From Dipteris shenzhenensis (taxonomy: Eukaryota > Polypodiophyta > Polypodiopsida > Gleicheniales): a DNA stretch of 64,000 bases. A program made the position numbers and the translations under genes. The notes beneath the pieces were generated by a model that saw nothing but the letters and a program-made list of their open reading frames with translations, was not told where the DNA came from and did not search any database. Where the stretch lies: the NCBI GenBank assembly GCA_047967505.1, contig CM106538.1, one strand, 5' to 3'. Each line of letters begins with the position of its first letter. Within the stretch, counting starts at the first letter, position 1. Shown here piece after piece: positions 22,600 to 34,864 of the stretch.

Positions 22600-24712
22600 C
22601 AACTTTAATAGCATGGTGCACGGCAAGATTTGGTCATACATGACGGAGATACAAAAAGTACATGCCTCGGTGTGTTTCTTATAGTGTAAATATTGTGGAC
22701 ACAAATTCACATGTGGTTCTACTCGCATCAAGCAACATTTTCTTGGAATAGGCAGTGACGTTGGAGCTTGCACATGCACTCCCCATCTGATGTTCTTCGG
22801 TTATGCAAATCATATTTAGAGAAAGTGAAGAAAGTGGTTAATCCGACCCTAATAAGAAATTCTGCAAATCAACAAGATGCGAGCATTGAGGTTGATGAGA
22901 CGGTTGAAGGAGAAGCACCAATAAATGCGAGGAGTGTATCCATACATGAAGGTGATGTAGATATGCTAGCAAGCACAGGTGAGCTTTGATGCGACTAATT
23001 TCTGTCAGGTAAAGAAGAGAGAAAAGGGAGAACAACCTTCTATGGAGGATGGATTTTTTCGACAAAAAGTGCATGAAGGGCACTTACGATGGAAAGAAGC
23101 ATTTGTTAAAAATGGTATACCATTCAATGTCATGAGAAATGAGACGTTTCATAATGCCTTGAAATCATGTGCTAGACCATGATTTATTTTGCAAGATTAT
23201 AATAAAATGCATACCGATCATCTTGATAGAGTCAAACAAATTGTGGTGGATTGCTTGGAAAAAAAGATATTGGACTTTATTCCTATATATGGGTGCACTC
23301 TTGCGTTTGATGGATGGACTAGCAAGCAGGCCAGACCCTTGATAAATGTAATGTGCATTACTCCCAAGGGAACTGTGTTTTTGGAGAACATTGATATATC
23401 TCTAAAAGAAAAAAATTTTGCATATGTTGTAAAAATATATGAAAGAGCAATTCGTAAAGTTGGTGGCAGTGAGAATGTTACTACATTATTAACAGATAAT
23501 GCATCGAATTACAAGACCGCAGGTGAGATGGTCATGGCAAAGTATCCCACTCTGACATGGGTGCCATGTGGCGCTCTTACTCTCAACTTATTGTTGAAGG
23601 ATATTGGACAATTGCCATTTGTGCAACCAGTACTACAAGATGCTAACATCGTAGTGAGTTTTATAAAGAGTCATTAATACTTGCATGCAGTATTCAGAGA
23701 GCACTCTGTGATGCAACTCAAGCAATTTTGTCAAACTAGATTTGCCACTTCTTTCCTAGTTCTTGCTAGATTGTTGGAACTACGTCAAGCTTTAGTTGAG
23801 ACTGTTGCTGATAGACGATGGGTGAATTGGCTAGAAAAAAAGATGCAGTATGCAAGACTAGGCTCTAAATGTGTACATCTTGTACAATCATCTCTATTTT
23901 GGAAAAATGTTAAAAGAAGAAAAGGAGGTGTAGAGCCATTTGTACCAGTATTGAGGATGGTTGATGTTGATGCCTTTGTTATGGCTAAAGTGTATTGGAA
24001 GATGTCAGAAGCAATACGACAAGTTAAAGAATTTGTGCACTTTGCTCCTAGGGAGAAGCAACAAGTGGTATATCTGGCCGATAAGATATGGAAGCAAATG
24101 CACACCCCTTTGCATGGAGCTGCATTTGCAGTACATCCACAATATCAAATGCATGCTCAATCATAGAATCTTAAAGTGATAAGTAACTTTCGAGAGGTTT
24201 GTAAAATGTTACTTCTTGGAGATCAAGGAAAACTGGCCTACCAGCAACGACTGAGATATACGAATCGCAAAGTCTCTTTTGGAGATCCTTGGAATCTTGA
24301 TGCTATTAAGACGACTATTGCACCTACTTGGTCGAAGGAATATGGTGGAGAGACATTGGAGTTAGAGCATGTTGCAACTCGTGTGCTCTCTATTGCTGCA
24401 TCATTGGGTACATGTGAGCGAAATTGGAGTGCATACGATTTTATACATCCTAAGAGATGCAGTTGCTTAAAGCCATCAAGAGCTGTAGATTTGGTATTTT
24501 GCTTTGGAAATCTATGATTGTTGAAAGGATTTGATGTTGCGGCTAGGGCAGTAAGCGAAGCTGTTGTAATGAGAATTGCTAGACAACGATTGACCATAGA
24601 ATTAGTTGCTGAGGGTGCATTCAGTGAAGAGGAAGATGAGCTTGAGCTACTCAGTGACAATAGCAAAGTCGAAGAGATATACGATATTGTATCTATGTTG
24701 AATGCAATATAG
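22600..24712 (+). pseudogene. hAT transposase pseudogene, copy 1
   Basis: This is a plant hAT (DUF659-type) transposase. It has an N-terminal BED-like finger (CKYCGHKFTCGSTRIKQHFL), a DUF659-like block (GIPFNVMRNETFHNALKSC, FIPIYGCTLAFDGWTSKQAR, TLLTDNASNYKTAGEMV, PTLTWVPCGALTLNLLLKDI) and the C-terminal dimerisation region (HVATRVLSIAASLGTCERNW, FIHPKR). The LTDNAS Asp and the CERNW Glu positions are kept. Stops lie before CKYCGH, at about 23180 (TGA), at 23675 (TAA, shared with copy 2), near 24164 and near 24515. Acts in the nucleus by cut and paste; dead here. Confidence 0.88.
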
Positions 24713-25175
24713 AGTGATAGAAGAATATGATAGGTGATAGAAGCGGTGGATGAAGCTCTAATTATATCGGATATAATGTTGTATGCGAGGGGATGGATGG
24801 GAGAATATGTCAAGCGATGGGAGAGCACATATGCTCGTATCCATCTCGTCTCCTTTTGTATTGAAATCTAGAACCTTACGGTCTACAAGCTATATTGTGT
24901 TGTAATTATTGAGATTGTTGATGATTTTGGTATACGTAATAGTTAGAGACAATCTTGTGATTTGCAAATACTTTTAAGGCAACATCGAAGGGAACATTAG
25001 AAAGTTGGAAAGAATAAGCGAATATGCACAATTGAAGTTTATATTTTCAAGTCTCAAGGGTTGATCTAGCTATTATGTCTACTAATTCATGTCGATATAT
25101 TTTAATATTTTTGCATTAACTTTACAAGTCCACCTAATCCATTGAAAACCACGTAAATCACTTATACCACTTAGT
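24713..25175. other. hAT 3' flank
   Basis: Non-coding. It is shared with the partial copy at 48789-49149 up to TTGATCTAGCTAT (about 25072), where that copy is broken by a CACTA terminus. The hAT right end was not identified. Confidence 0.5.
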
Positions 25176-25530
25176 TCACTTAAATAACTTGGTCCACTTA
25201 AATCACTTAGTCCACTTAAATCACTTATACCACTTAATTCACTTAGATCACTTAAATCCATAGAAAATTACTTAAATCAATTATACCACTTAGTTCACTT
25301 AGATCACTTTAATCACTTAAGTCACTTAAATCACCTAGTCCACTTAGATCACTTATACCACTTAAATCACTTAGTCCACTTATATCACTTATACCACTTA
25401 ATTCACTTAAATCACTTAGTCCACTTAAATCACTTAAGTCACTCAAATCATCTAGTCTACTTAGATCACTTATACCACTTAAATCACTTAGTCCACTTAA
25501 CTCACTTATATCACTTGAACCATCGTTGCA
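25176..25530. repeat. CACTTAAAT/CACTTAGTC minisatellite
   Basis: About 350 bases of 9-10 base words (CACTTAAAT, CACTTATAC, CACTTAGTC) are arranged in higher-order groups. On the minus strand they give a Leu-Ser-Asp/Gly tripeptide repeat frame (25309-25575), which I take as a consequence of the repeat. Confidence 0.85.
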
Positions 25531-25644
25531 GAAGAAGAGTATTATAAAGTTATATATGAAGTTTACAATGCACATAATTATGTAGTAGCATCCACATCTA
25601 CCATTCCTTGAGTGCTTGGTCCTGCTCCCTGCGAATCTATATTA

Positions 25645-25906
25645 GTGAGTGCGAGTGAGAGTGAGATTATTCTTCCATTTATGATTTTATCATCTTGAGT
25701 GAGAGTGAGATTCATTGAAACACCTTAGTGTGAGTGAGAGTGAGAGTGAGAATAGCTCGAGGGTGGTTGGGCAGTACATGGAGTATTGTGACTCCAGGAT
25801 TGATTGTAAACAATTTTGATTCAATAGAAAGTCTCCTTCTATTGTATTTCAAATTTCTCCTTCTCTCTATAGAATCAATATTGATTTCAAGGTTCGGAGC
25901 ATCTCA
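25645..25906 (+). repeat. Gypsy LTR fragment (probable 3' LTR of copy 1)
   Basis: It matches the end of the 5' LTR of copy 2 (55098-55371), from the GTGAGTGCGAGTGAGAGTGA stretch to the terminal TCTCA. No primer binding site follows, as expected for a 3' or solo LTR. It lies downstream of the hAT gene, so the hAT probably sits inside the retrotransposon. Confidence 0.7.
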
Positions 25907-25942
25907 AGTAATTACTGAAATTAATAGAAGTATTGTTCATGA

Positions 25943-26700
25943 TCTCATGATGTTCATGTGTTGTTCAATGCCATTAATGTCTTATCTCATCTCATTTTAT
26001 TTGAAGTGTAAGTAAAAATGACATCTCATATAATTATTGAATGTAAGTTTAAGTGTAATGTTGTGCTACTTTTTTAATAGTGAATATCTTATGTCAAGCA
26101 CTTGGTAGCAAATCTTTCACTTTGCTTTAAAAATTATGTATAAAATGTCTCATATCCTGAAGCACAATAATTATACGAGTCAAATTCTAAACCACTATAT
26201 TTTCTCTCTTTACTATTATCGTCATCTCGTTTCCAGTCTCTCTCATCTGTGTTTTCTCATCTTTAGTGCTATCTTCATCTCCTTTCCAATATCTTCTCCC
26301 ATTTCTACTCGCATAGTCGGTTCAATTGTCATGATGTTTATGTGTTGTGCAATGCCATCAATGTCTAATCTCATCTCATATTATTTTAAATGTATGCTAA
26401 AACGTCATCTCATATAATTATTGAATGTAACTTTAAGTGTAATATTGTGCTACTTTTTAAATTGTGAATATCCTATCCCAATAACTTTATAGAAAATATT
26501 TCACTTCAATTAATAATTATATATAAAATGTCTCATATCTCAAAGCACAATAATTATACAAGTCAAATTCTAAACCACTATCATCCATATTGTCTCTCTC
26601 TCTTTATTGTTATCATCTCCTTTCCTATTTCTCTCATCTATGTTTTCTCTTCTATAGTGTTAATCTTCATCATGGATGTTTTTATTAAAGGTATATTTAT
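25943..26700. repeat. 384-bp tandem duplication
   Basis: Sequence around ATGTTCATGTGTTGTTCAAT (25947) returns at 26331, and ATAAAATGTCTCATATC (26136) returns about 383 bases later. The copies differ by roughly 10 percent. Non-coding. Confidence 0.8.
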
Positions 26701-29700
26701 ATATTAATATAAAACACCAACAAAAGTTTATAGAGCTATTTTGGCAGTTCTTCTCTCATATTTCTACTTGCATATTCAGTTCAGTTCTCCTCTCCTATTT
26801 CTACTTGCATACTTCTCCTCTTGAAATTATCAATTTTGTTGAGCTTTCAATCAACAACTTATCGTGGAATGCTGGGAATAAAAGACATCGAGAGGAGTGA
26901 AAGAGGCAAGGACCATTGACAGAAGATGAGAAAGGTGAGTTTGCTTTGCAGAAGCAGCTTGAGAAGGGAGAGCATGAGAAGATAAGACATTGCAGAGAAG
27001 AGCTATGAAAGTACTCTTCAACAAGAGAAGAGCTTGCACGTCTATTTGAAGAGGTCTTATAAAGTCATGTGTTCTCAGAAATATTCAGTATACTAAGCTA
27101 AAAGTACTAGGAATAAACAAGAAGCATTGAAAGAAAGAATGTTTGATTCTTTGTGCATCTTTTTATATTATAATTAAATTGATGAAGATGAAATAAATAA
27201 TGTAGAGGATTGTGTAACCCGTGAGACAGAGATGGCAAATACGATGGCAGCATTGTAGCTTATGTCTACTACTATAAGGTGTTTTTGGACACCATATGGC
27301 TTTGCGATTTACTTGTACTTGGATCCCTCAATTATGTCATAAACTACTTTCACAAATGTGAAGAACTCTTTTTTTAATGTACTCTAGTTTTAATAACATG
27401 TCACGTTAGTTTTCTTAATTTGAATTTTCTTTAGCTTACTTTTTGCTTGATAGTTTGTTCCAAGAGCCGCTTTTTTTTCCCATTTTTTATCCAAAAGTAC
27501 CTCAAAAAACAAATTTGGACAATGCACCACTCCAAAATTAACGAAATAAGGATCACTCATGAGTGCTCGTCAATCTACAATAATGAAAATAGTAAATGTG
27601 TTTAGCATTAATTCCTATAGTAAGTGCACGCATCATCTTCACATTTCATGATTCATCATGCTAGCCCTTCCCTACCACATCAAGCTACCATCTTTGGCCT
27701 AAGAGAATCCAACTCTAGAAACAGGCTCGACAATAATCTATGATGCTATAATTTAAGCTTGTCTCCATTGTGATGTAAACTTCTTTGGATGTGAAATTTG
27801 TTTCCTCAATTTTAAGTTTACCCCATCGCAATACATGTTTTTATTAATTGTAATTTTACCAGTCCCAAAAATTTTGAATGTCAAAACCAGTTGATGCATT
27901 TTTACCATGTGCATCAAACAACTTCATCCCTATTCTAGGAATGCAGCTCGTTCAAGACAAATTCCAATCCATATGCTCATCCAAGCTATTCAGCAAGACT
28001 TCTCCCACCTATTAACAAAAATCATTTACGTTAACTATGGAATACTTCATCTCTCCTTCACTAGTTCTCTTAGAGAAAGCACTTCAGGGTCAAAAACTCC
28101 AGAAACTTGCAACGATTTGCATTAAGATGATAAGCCTTGGACATCAGTCCTCTCACATATGGCAAAAGGAATGAGTTGAGGCACGGCAACAATTTTCTAA
28201 ATCTCAAAATCCCTAGGAAGCCACGCACTTGTAGCTTATACTAAGTCCCTACAGGTTCATTGGCCAGCTTCTTAGAATCGCAAGCAACTATTTCAATCCA
28301 GTGTCAAGTATCAATGAAAGAGCTTGATTAGTAAAAAACAACAATTTAGGGAAGGACTCTTCTATTCAAGGTTGGTAGCATAGGCAATTGATCCCAATGA
28401 GCAATGATACAAATATTTTTGTAAGGCAACAAAAAATAGATTCTGGCATTTAAGCTCGAAGTCCCGAATTATACCTTCTTCAAGTATTATTCTAGATTGT
28501 GATAGTTCCAAACATTTTAATTTTGAAATCTTTGCTTCTCTTCCACTACTCCCCGTGAAAGCTTTTCTAATGATAGTAAAAAATATAAGGCCCGAGTGGA
28601 ATACAACAACTATATGCCAAACATAGCTCATTTTCTTGACATTTCGTGATCAACAGCTAGAATAAAATAACATAGCACCTGAGATTAGGGAGAAGGGGAA
28701 GGACCACGTATGAAGGGGGTGGGGGACCATGTATGAAGGGTATTAAAGAAGTAGGGACGTCTTGAAGGGGGAGAAGGGGAAGGACCACCTGAGATTGGGG
28801 ACAAGGGGAAGGACCCTAACCTGCATTACCTTTAATAGAAACTCCTCCCCTCCCCCATTTATCCCTTACTTTAATCATGACCTTTCCCTCTTCCTTTTCA
28901 CCCCTTTCTTTTCTCCACAACTAATTAATAGGAATTTTGATTTAAAGTTCTCTAGGGTCACATATTTGGACTCCATAATTTATATAGTGGCCTACAACCT
29001 CAAACACATTTGTCGAAGCACACAACCAAATGCAATTAGAGAATGCACAGCTATTTTCAACATGGCCATTATCAAGGTGAAAGAACTAAGAAGCATTGAA
29101 GATGAGCAGCTAGCTATTTAAAGTCTTTGCACAATGTCTTAATATCATTCTATTTTAAGTCTTTGCACAATGTCTTAATATCATTCTGCACCATATTGCT
29201 CGGGATAGCCTTCACTTAAATCACTTGGAACGTTTTGGTTTCCATATCAAGAGAACCACTTGCATTGCTCAAACACGTTGGATCCAAACACCTCCATTCA
29301 AGCAAGTTGCAGCGAAAACGTGCATCGATAGGCATTTAAAGTTAAGACTTTTAGAAAGATACCATATTGGCAGCGAGCAATGGAATAATAAATAAAGTGG
29401 CCAATATGTTCTGGAAAGTTACATTCAGAATGGCTTTATTAGTAGTCTCAACTGAATTAGAGAAGCATTGTTTGAGAACTGCTGTAATAAGTGACCAGCG
29501 TCTCTGCAATCAATGTCTTGCTAGGGAACTCTTCAAGTCTCCACACTCAAAAGGTGGAGGAGATCTGCATATTACAGACAGAAAAAGTATCCATATCAAC
29601 GTCACATCGAGCTTTTAACATCCGTATATGCGTCCGGTTTTTCAAAGCTGGCATTGCTCTGAAAAAGAGAAACTGGAGCAGTTGTGGATCACATCTGCGG

Positions 29701-29916
29701 AACGCTTGAATCGAAGAAAGAATGCACAAAACGGCACAAAACAAACAAATCACGTACATGATTGCACACGCAACAGCTGCATGTCGAGGGGCAATGCCTA
29801 CGCCGAGTACCTGTTGCAAGCTCTTGTGTTTGCAAGAATTGGAGTCAAGGCTACAGCCAAAGTTGTAAGTCTGCATACAGTTGGACAGGCATTAAATAGA
29901 GCAGCACTGAAGATTC
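26700..29916. other. Downstream flank of TEDC1, no recognisable gene
   Basis: 26860-27240 has a codon-like but broken plus-strand stretch (NAGNKRHREE, then LTEDEKGEFALQKQLEKGEH) of unknown origin. 28680-28820 holds G-rich duplicated words (GGGGAAGGACCA). 28762-29121 is a 119-codon frame with no recognisable domain. 29120-29195 contains a 43-base direct repeat (AAGTCTTTGCACAATGTCTT). Nothing else stands out. Confidence 0.5.
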
Positions 29917-31620
29917 TTACAACCGGAAAGGCTGTTCGGAAGAGGCAAACCTTTGAATCTGTCTTCCTCCAATGCGAGTCCTCTCATTCCTCCCGAGGGT
30001 TGCCCCATGTTCATGTCTTTGGTCCTTTACGGAGATGTGTTCCTCCATTAAACCTGACAAAATGTGATCTGAAATGCTAATGCCATTTGCAGCATTGCAA
30101 TCGTCGCCACCGTCTCGTACCACAGATGCTTTCGATTCCGAAAAAACCTCCACATCTTCAATTGATGTATTGCTACTTGTCTCCCCTTGGTTGGTTTGTG
30201 TTTGTCCATGCTCCGGATTCTCCTCCACTTGCTTTCTGCACAACAAATGCTCCTGGAAAAAATGAATGACAGGCAGTAGTTCCTCTTCGTATACACCCGT
30301 GGAGTCTCTGGCTTCCTTATAGGGCCATGCAAAATCTGCAGATGCATGGGAAGCAGCTTCTGTAGTTGCGTTGGTTAAGCCTTCCTCAACAACACTTTCC
30401 ATCCATTCCCAGAAGATGCTCTCATGTTTCACCGACTCAAGGATGCAATCCTTGAGCAACTTATCCGCTTGCAAGGCTTGACTATGCCTCAGTTGATCAT
30501 CTTTATGTTGAAGGAGATGTACCTCATATTGGCTGTAAGGTCTTCCAACAGGATGTGAAATGTTCCTGTCGATTTGTATCTGATTGAGCTGTTGAGCAAG
30601 CTTCTCTTTACAGTGCCGCAAAGAGTGGAGGCTCTTTATTGCAACCTGTACTTTCCCATACAAAATTAAGGCCCGTTGAGCCCTAGCTGCCGCTCTTTTT
30701 TTTGAGTCACCCTCATCGGTGAGTGAATTGAGCACTTTGCTTACATATGCTTGGGCTCCATCTCGTGCCTGTCCACCTATCTTCAAGGCCTCATCGCACG
30801 AGGATACATCTGCTGGATATGGTGGCAAAAGAGCCTTTGATATAGCCAGCAACAGCGGTTCTATCTGTCTCTTCCGAGCCCTTCGAAACACGTCGGAATA
30901 AGAAACTAACCACGCCAGGGCCAGTAGCAAATGGCGGCTTTGCTTTTTGCTACGACAAAGCGGGAAGACGGGAGATTGGGGCGGATATGCCCATAAGGCC
31001 ATGTAGGATTTTACAAAGGAAAGTTTTCGATCCGCACATTCTGTATCGCTGCCCTCTTCCGTCGATTCGCTAGGGTCGGTTCTGCTTTGGTGCAAGGCGA
31101 ACTCCGAGCTGACGTTCTTCGAATTGTGATCTCGCTTCTCCAATCTTTCTTGCTTCGATGCTACGGTGGAGCTCCGATCGTGCGTCCTTGAAAGCGCTGT
31201 AGGTGCAGCTTTCTTGAGGGTGCGTATCTTCTTTTTATCTGAACTTCCCACGGGAGCTTTGCTGACAGGATGAATAGGCTGCGGACAGGGATTTGCTGCG
31301 CTCTCCTTCTCGACTACGAAGTTGGGCTCATCACATTCCACAGGCACGTCTACAACATCTTCGATGCCGCTAAAAAACATGCCGTTTCCTGGGAGGCTAG
31401 ACAAGCGAGAAGTGGTGGGACTCGAAGGGAAGGAGGCAAGGTTGAGAGCGACAAGGTCGTGAAGAGCCTCTAGAAGGCAAGCAGATGCAGATGGGTGGTT
31501 GAATTTGGCTCTCCTGATGTGTTCCGGCGAGGGAGCGCGGACTCCAAGGGATTGCAAAAGGCCACACAGATACTCGACGCTACTTTTGACGCTTCTGGGC
31601 GGAGTGGTGACGCTGCCCAT
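29917..31620 (-). CDS. TEDC1: TEDC1-like centriolar protein, complete single-exon gene
   Basis: This is a continuous 567-codon frame from ATG at 31620 to the stop at 29917. Conserved blocks that I match from memory to TEDC1 (tubulin epsilon and delta complex 1) are SPEHIRRAKFNHPSASACLL at about 31-50, YMALWAYPPQSPVFPLC and SRHLLLALAWLVS at about 206-240, a helical region with KEKLAQQLNQIQ, and IFWEWMESVVEEG at about 402-414. The linker at 105-195 is low-complexity and charged. The product is longer than the animal protein. TEDC1/TEDC2 bind delta- and epsilon-tubulin to stabilise centriole triplet microtubules, so a plant copy would serve basal bodies of motile sperm. Codon use is more GC-rich than the surrounding repeats. 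A full duplicate seems to start at 370. Confidence 0.72.
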   Translation of the reverse strand: MGSVTTPPRSVKSSVEYLCGLLQSLGVRAPSPEHIRRAKFNHPSASACLLEALHDLVALNLASFPSSPTTSRLSSLPGNGMFFSGIEDVVDVPVECDEPNFVVEKESAANPCPQPIHPVSKAPVGSSDKKKIRTLKKAAPTALSRTHDRSSTVASKQERLEKRDHNSKNVSSEFALHQSRTDPSESTEEGSDTECADRKLSFVKSYMALWAYPPQSPVFPLCRSKKQSRHLLLALAWLVSYSDVFRRARKRQIEPLLLAISKALLPPYPADVSSCDEALKIGGQARDGAQAYVSKVLNSLTDEGDSKKRAAARAQRALILYGKVQVAIKSLHSLRHCKEKLAQQLNQIQIDRNISHPVGRPYSQYEVHLLQHKDDQLRHSQALQADKLLKDCILESVKHESIFWEWMESVVEEGLTNATTEAASHASADFAWPYKEARDSTGVYEEELLPVIHFFQEHLLCRKQVEENPEHGQTQTNQGETSSNTSIEDVEVFSESKASVVRDGGDDCNAANGISISDHILSGLMEEHISVKDQRHEHGATLGRNERTRIGGRQIQRFASSEQPFRL

Positions 31621-32727
31621 GGATCCTCAATCATCAGCAGGATGCGTACTGTTGCGCTTCTGCAGATCGATTCCTCTTATGTTAACTCCTGCTCTGATCT
31701 TCCGAATCATATTCACGCTGAGCTTGAGAATACGATCTTGCCAGTAACAATCAAGCCGATCTTGCCCGTAACAATCTGCTGCTCACGAATCACAATCACA
31801 AGTCACGTTGTTTAAAATTCACGATCATCGACTCCAATGCATGCAAAAACCAGTCACGTGAGGGCATTTGATCGTTAATGAAAGGGGCACCAAAAACCTG
31901 GGTTTAATAATTTTGATTTAAAAATGGAGGTCACAAATATAGTTATAAAATGTGTTAAAACCTCTAAATTTATGAAATTCTATCTCCAATTTTATGAGCT
32001 TGGAGGCTTTTTGAATTTTACCAAAAGAGAGGCATAGTTGGATGTTGAATCAAGCACCCAGATGTGCTGAAGGCCACCACTCCCCCCTCCATTCTCACAT
32101 GCATGAAACAAACCAATGTTTGTGCCTGCACTTAGATGCATGCATTCTCGCTATGCGAAAACGTTTCCTAAAAGGGTCTCCCCACCGCACAGAGCATTGT
32201 GTTGCCCACTTTGGTGATGAAGAATCCAATCATAGTGTGCCCTCGAGTGTCATCTAGACCTTGACAAGTAGGAGGAGGAAGCGAGTTGCACTTCTCTTCC
32301 AAGTCTCTATGCTTCTAAGTTTTTGCCTCGTAGGTTTCTGCTCTTTTAAGTTTCTACATAGGTCTTTGTGACCAACTCTCCCCTACTAGCTCTACAAGGT
32401 TAGCAATGTAATACCAAAGTTAATGCACCTCCAACTTAGTAGCTGTGCATGGGGTGATGCTCCCTTGCTACTAATTATGCTAGAGCAACACTACTAGCGA
32501 GCATGGGGAAGCCCTCTAAACTTGATCCGATGACTAGCTCTCACTTAACATGTTCAAGCGCAATCGTGCTCATGATCTCCTATGTCCATTAAATCCTTGT
32601 CCTCACTCTACTTGATACCTACTCGTAGAATGTAAAGACTACCAAATGATGTGTTCGAGCACTTTGCAACTTGGATGTCCCTTGTAATGGGCACCAAGTA
32701 AATGTGCTCTATATTGCTCTTGCAAGA
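31251..32727. repeat. Duplication block A, unit 2
   Basis: This is the partner of 1-1479 and includes the TEDC1 5' coding end and the upstream flank 31621-32727, which contains no gene. The block ends at the CACTA family I terminus. Confidence 0.9.
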
Positions 32728-32739
32728 CACAACAAGAAA

Positions 32740-33000
32740 AATCACCCATAGATGCGCACACAAACACGCTTGCTGAACTAAATAAAAAAATTACGGGCGT
32801 GTCTATTTGCGCGTTTGGGTACCCACGTCTAACAGCACGTCTACATAGAACACACATGCACGTATAGATGCGCATATAAATGCCAAAATAGACGCTCTTA
32901 TAAACACGTTTGTAGATGCAAAAATAGACGCTTGTCGACAGACAGATGCGTATATAGACGCGTTTATAAACGCACTGATAGATGCACTTTATAATATATA
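32740..33000. repeat. Subterminal repeats, CACTA I
   Basis: About ten copies of TAGATGCG or TAGACGCG-like words occur within 260 bases (for example ATATAGACGCGTTTATAAAC). They are comparable to subterminal TNPA sites of Spm elements. The same words fill 34865-35030 and 35390-35520. Confidence 0.75.
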
Positions 33001-33184
33001 TTTTTTAATTTACAGAATGCTATGTATGTTGTGTATGCTATGTTGTTACAAGAATCGCATTTCCACATTGTCTAATTCAATTCTTACAGTCAACCGCATT
33101 TTAATTACAATTTCAAATAAAACATTACAAGTCCAAAATGCATTAAAATTAAAAGCTCAAAAAGTACTTGTATGTACATATAGC

Positions 33185-33325
33185 ATGAAGCTAAGCCACA
33201 TCATGTGGCTTCAAGTACAAAAATTAAGGAAGCTAAGCCACCTCATGTGGCTTCAAGTAGAAAAAATAAGAGGAGTTTATATACAAGAGGCACGAAGCCA
33301 AGACAGTGGCTTTAAGTACAAAAAA
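33185..33325. repeat. Hairpin-forming 42-bp repeats
   Basis: AAGCCACATCATGTGGCTT at 33192 is a near-perfect palindrome and is repeated 42 bases on (AAGCCACCTCATGTGGCTT). A weaker third copy is at about 33293. They lie just past the stop of the leftward gene and may act at its 3' end. Confidence 0.6.
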
Positions 33326-33349
33326 GAGTAGCTAGCACTACTTCTACGA

Positions 33350-34794
33350 CTAATCCTCGCTCCCATCCATGCTCCCTTCTACGCTCCCTTCTGCGCCTCC
33401 TTCCTCATCTTCCTCATCGTCTTGTGCACGGGCCTGTAAACAAGGGACAACATATATCAATGTATGAAAAATCAAATCTTTACTTATAATATTGACATTA
33501 TTTAATTACTTTCAAATACCTTGGGGGCCGCTCCAGTAGCCTGGATATACTGCTCCTTAGTAATCAACCCGTCATTATAGAAGTGCCTCCATGTATCTCG
33601 TCTACGATGGTGGCGGTGGTAGGCTGTCTCCACAGGAGTAGGGTATCTGCCCACGATCTCCAGTTGCAAGACGACACAATTTGCAGAGGGATTAGTACAA
33701 AGAAACAACCTCCTAATAAACTACATAAGCAATATAATTTGAGATCGATACTTACAAATTGGGCCTCCCATGATTCAACACCCCCTGCTCCAAAATGCGG
33801 CTTCCATATTCCTCCATTTGGATCCTTCGTGCCTCCACGTGCTGCAGACTGGGGTCCTCCCTCGCTGACTTCATTGCTTTCTTCCACTCATGCTTGTGAG
33901 CGGGGGCGGGCCCCTTGGTGGTTGACCTCCCTCGATCCTGACAAGCTCTGCTAGTGCCTGCCTCTTAAGCGAAGATTTTTTATTGCCAAGTATAGTGACA
34001 ATCTTTGACTTGGCCTATTTATCTATGAACTAGCGATTGGGGGGGTTAGGATACGTAGAGCGAACAGTAGCGAGGGTCTCATCAGCCAACCTCTTTGGCT
34101 GGTCTTTGAAGTGGATAAAGCAATCTCTGTAATTGTTAGCAATTACAGAGCGCATGAAGGCCATGATGTCCTTCCCCCGCGCATCCATCAAGATGCTTCC
34201 TGTCTGAGTGATGTCATAGAATATCGTACCATCACTCGGAGGCATGTCTAAATCATCCGAATCATCATCGTCCTCACTGCCACCACTCCCAAAGCACTGT
34301 GCCATGCATCCCCCATCGCTCTCCCTGCTACTGCTCCTGCTACCATGTCGTGTCAAGCTCATACGCTGGCCACTCGTAGCTGGAGACTACACGGGACTAC
34401 GCTGACCAGTCGTAGCTGGAGAACCGAGTCTCAACTGCACAGGAGTACATCGATGGCTCTGCGAGAGAGAAGGTCCTCCTGACGCCATGGGGGAAGGGGC
34501 ATAAGACGGAATGGCAGAAGGGGCATAAGATGGCATGGGGAAAGGGGCATAAGATGGCATGGGAGATGGGCCTGCGCTGTGTAGCCGGCTAGGCTGTGCT
34601 GACTCCGCTAGGGTGATCTCAGCTGGTGTGGGGTGGTTTGGAGTCTATAGTGCCAACTCCTGGGGGGTGTTTAGGGTACCCGTCATATACCCGTATAACT
34701 CTGTAGGACTAGGAGGGTGCCCTAAAAGGTTATATAAGTCCCTAAAAATAGACTCCCGGGGATCAAGTGAGTTGGAAGCACTTCTTGGCCACAT
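33350..34794 (-). pseudogene. CACTA I second gene (En/Spm TNP1-type), stops present
   Basis: Read leftwards from ATG at 34794, it has SIFRDLYNLLGHPPSPTELY and a Pro/Ser-rich region with SYAPFPMPSYAP repeats. Then come SGGSEDDDDSDDLDMPPSD, SVIANNYRDCFIHFKDQPKR, TVRSTYPNPPNR, a GGIWKPHFGAGGVESWEAQF block, RHHRRRDTWRHFYNDGLITK and an acidic end (AQDDEEDEEGG...SED). An 86-base GT-AG intron lies at 33434-33519. Several in-frame stops exist (TAG near 34650, and the stop at 34030). It resembles the plant Ptta/En/Spm protein family, thought to bind the element ends. The same layout is found at 49745-51231. Confidence 0.65.
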
Positions 34795-34864
34795 GATGAA
34801 CTGAAAAAAAGAAAAAAAATCTATTACTGATGAGAGGAGAAGAAAGGGGAAGGATTACTGTCGG

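Noticed and set aside
25309-25575. Ser-Asp-Leu-Ser-Gly repeat protein on the minus strand
   Set aside because: It is explained by the CACTTAAAT minisatellite; the frame breaks just outside the array. A real repeat peptide is possible but unsupported.
29628-30269. Plus-strand frames overlapping TEDC1
   Set aside because: They are antisense shadows of the intact 567-codon gene.
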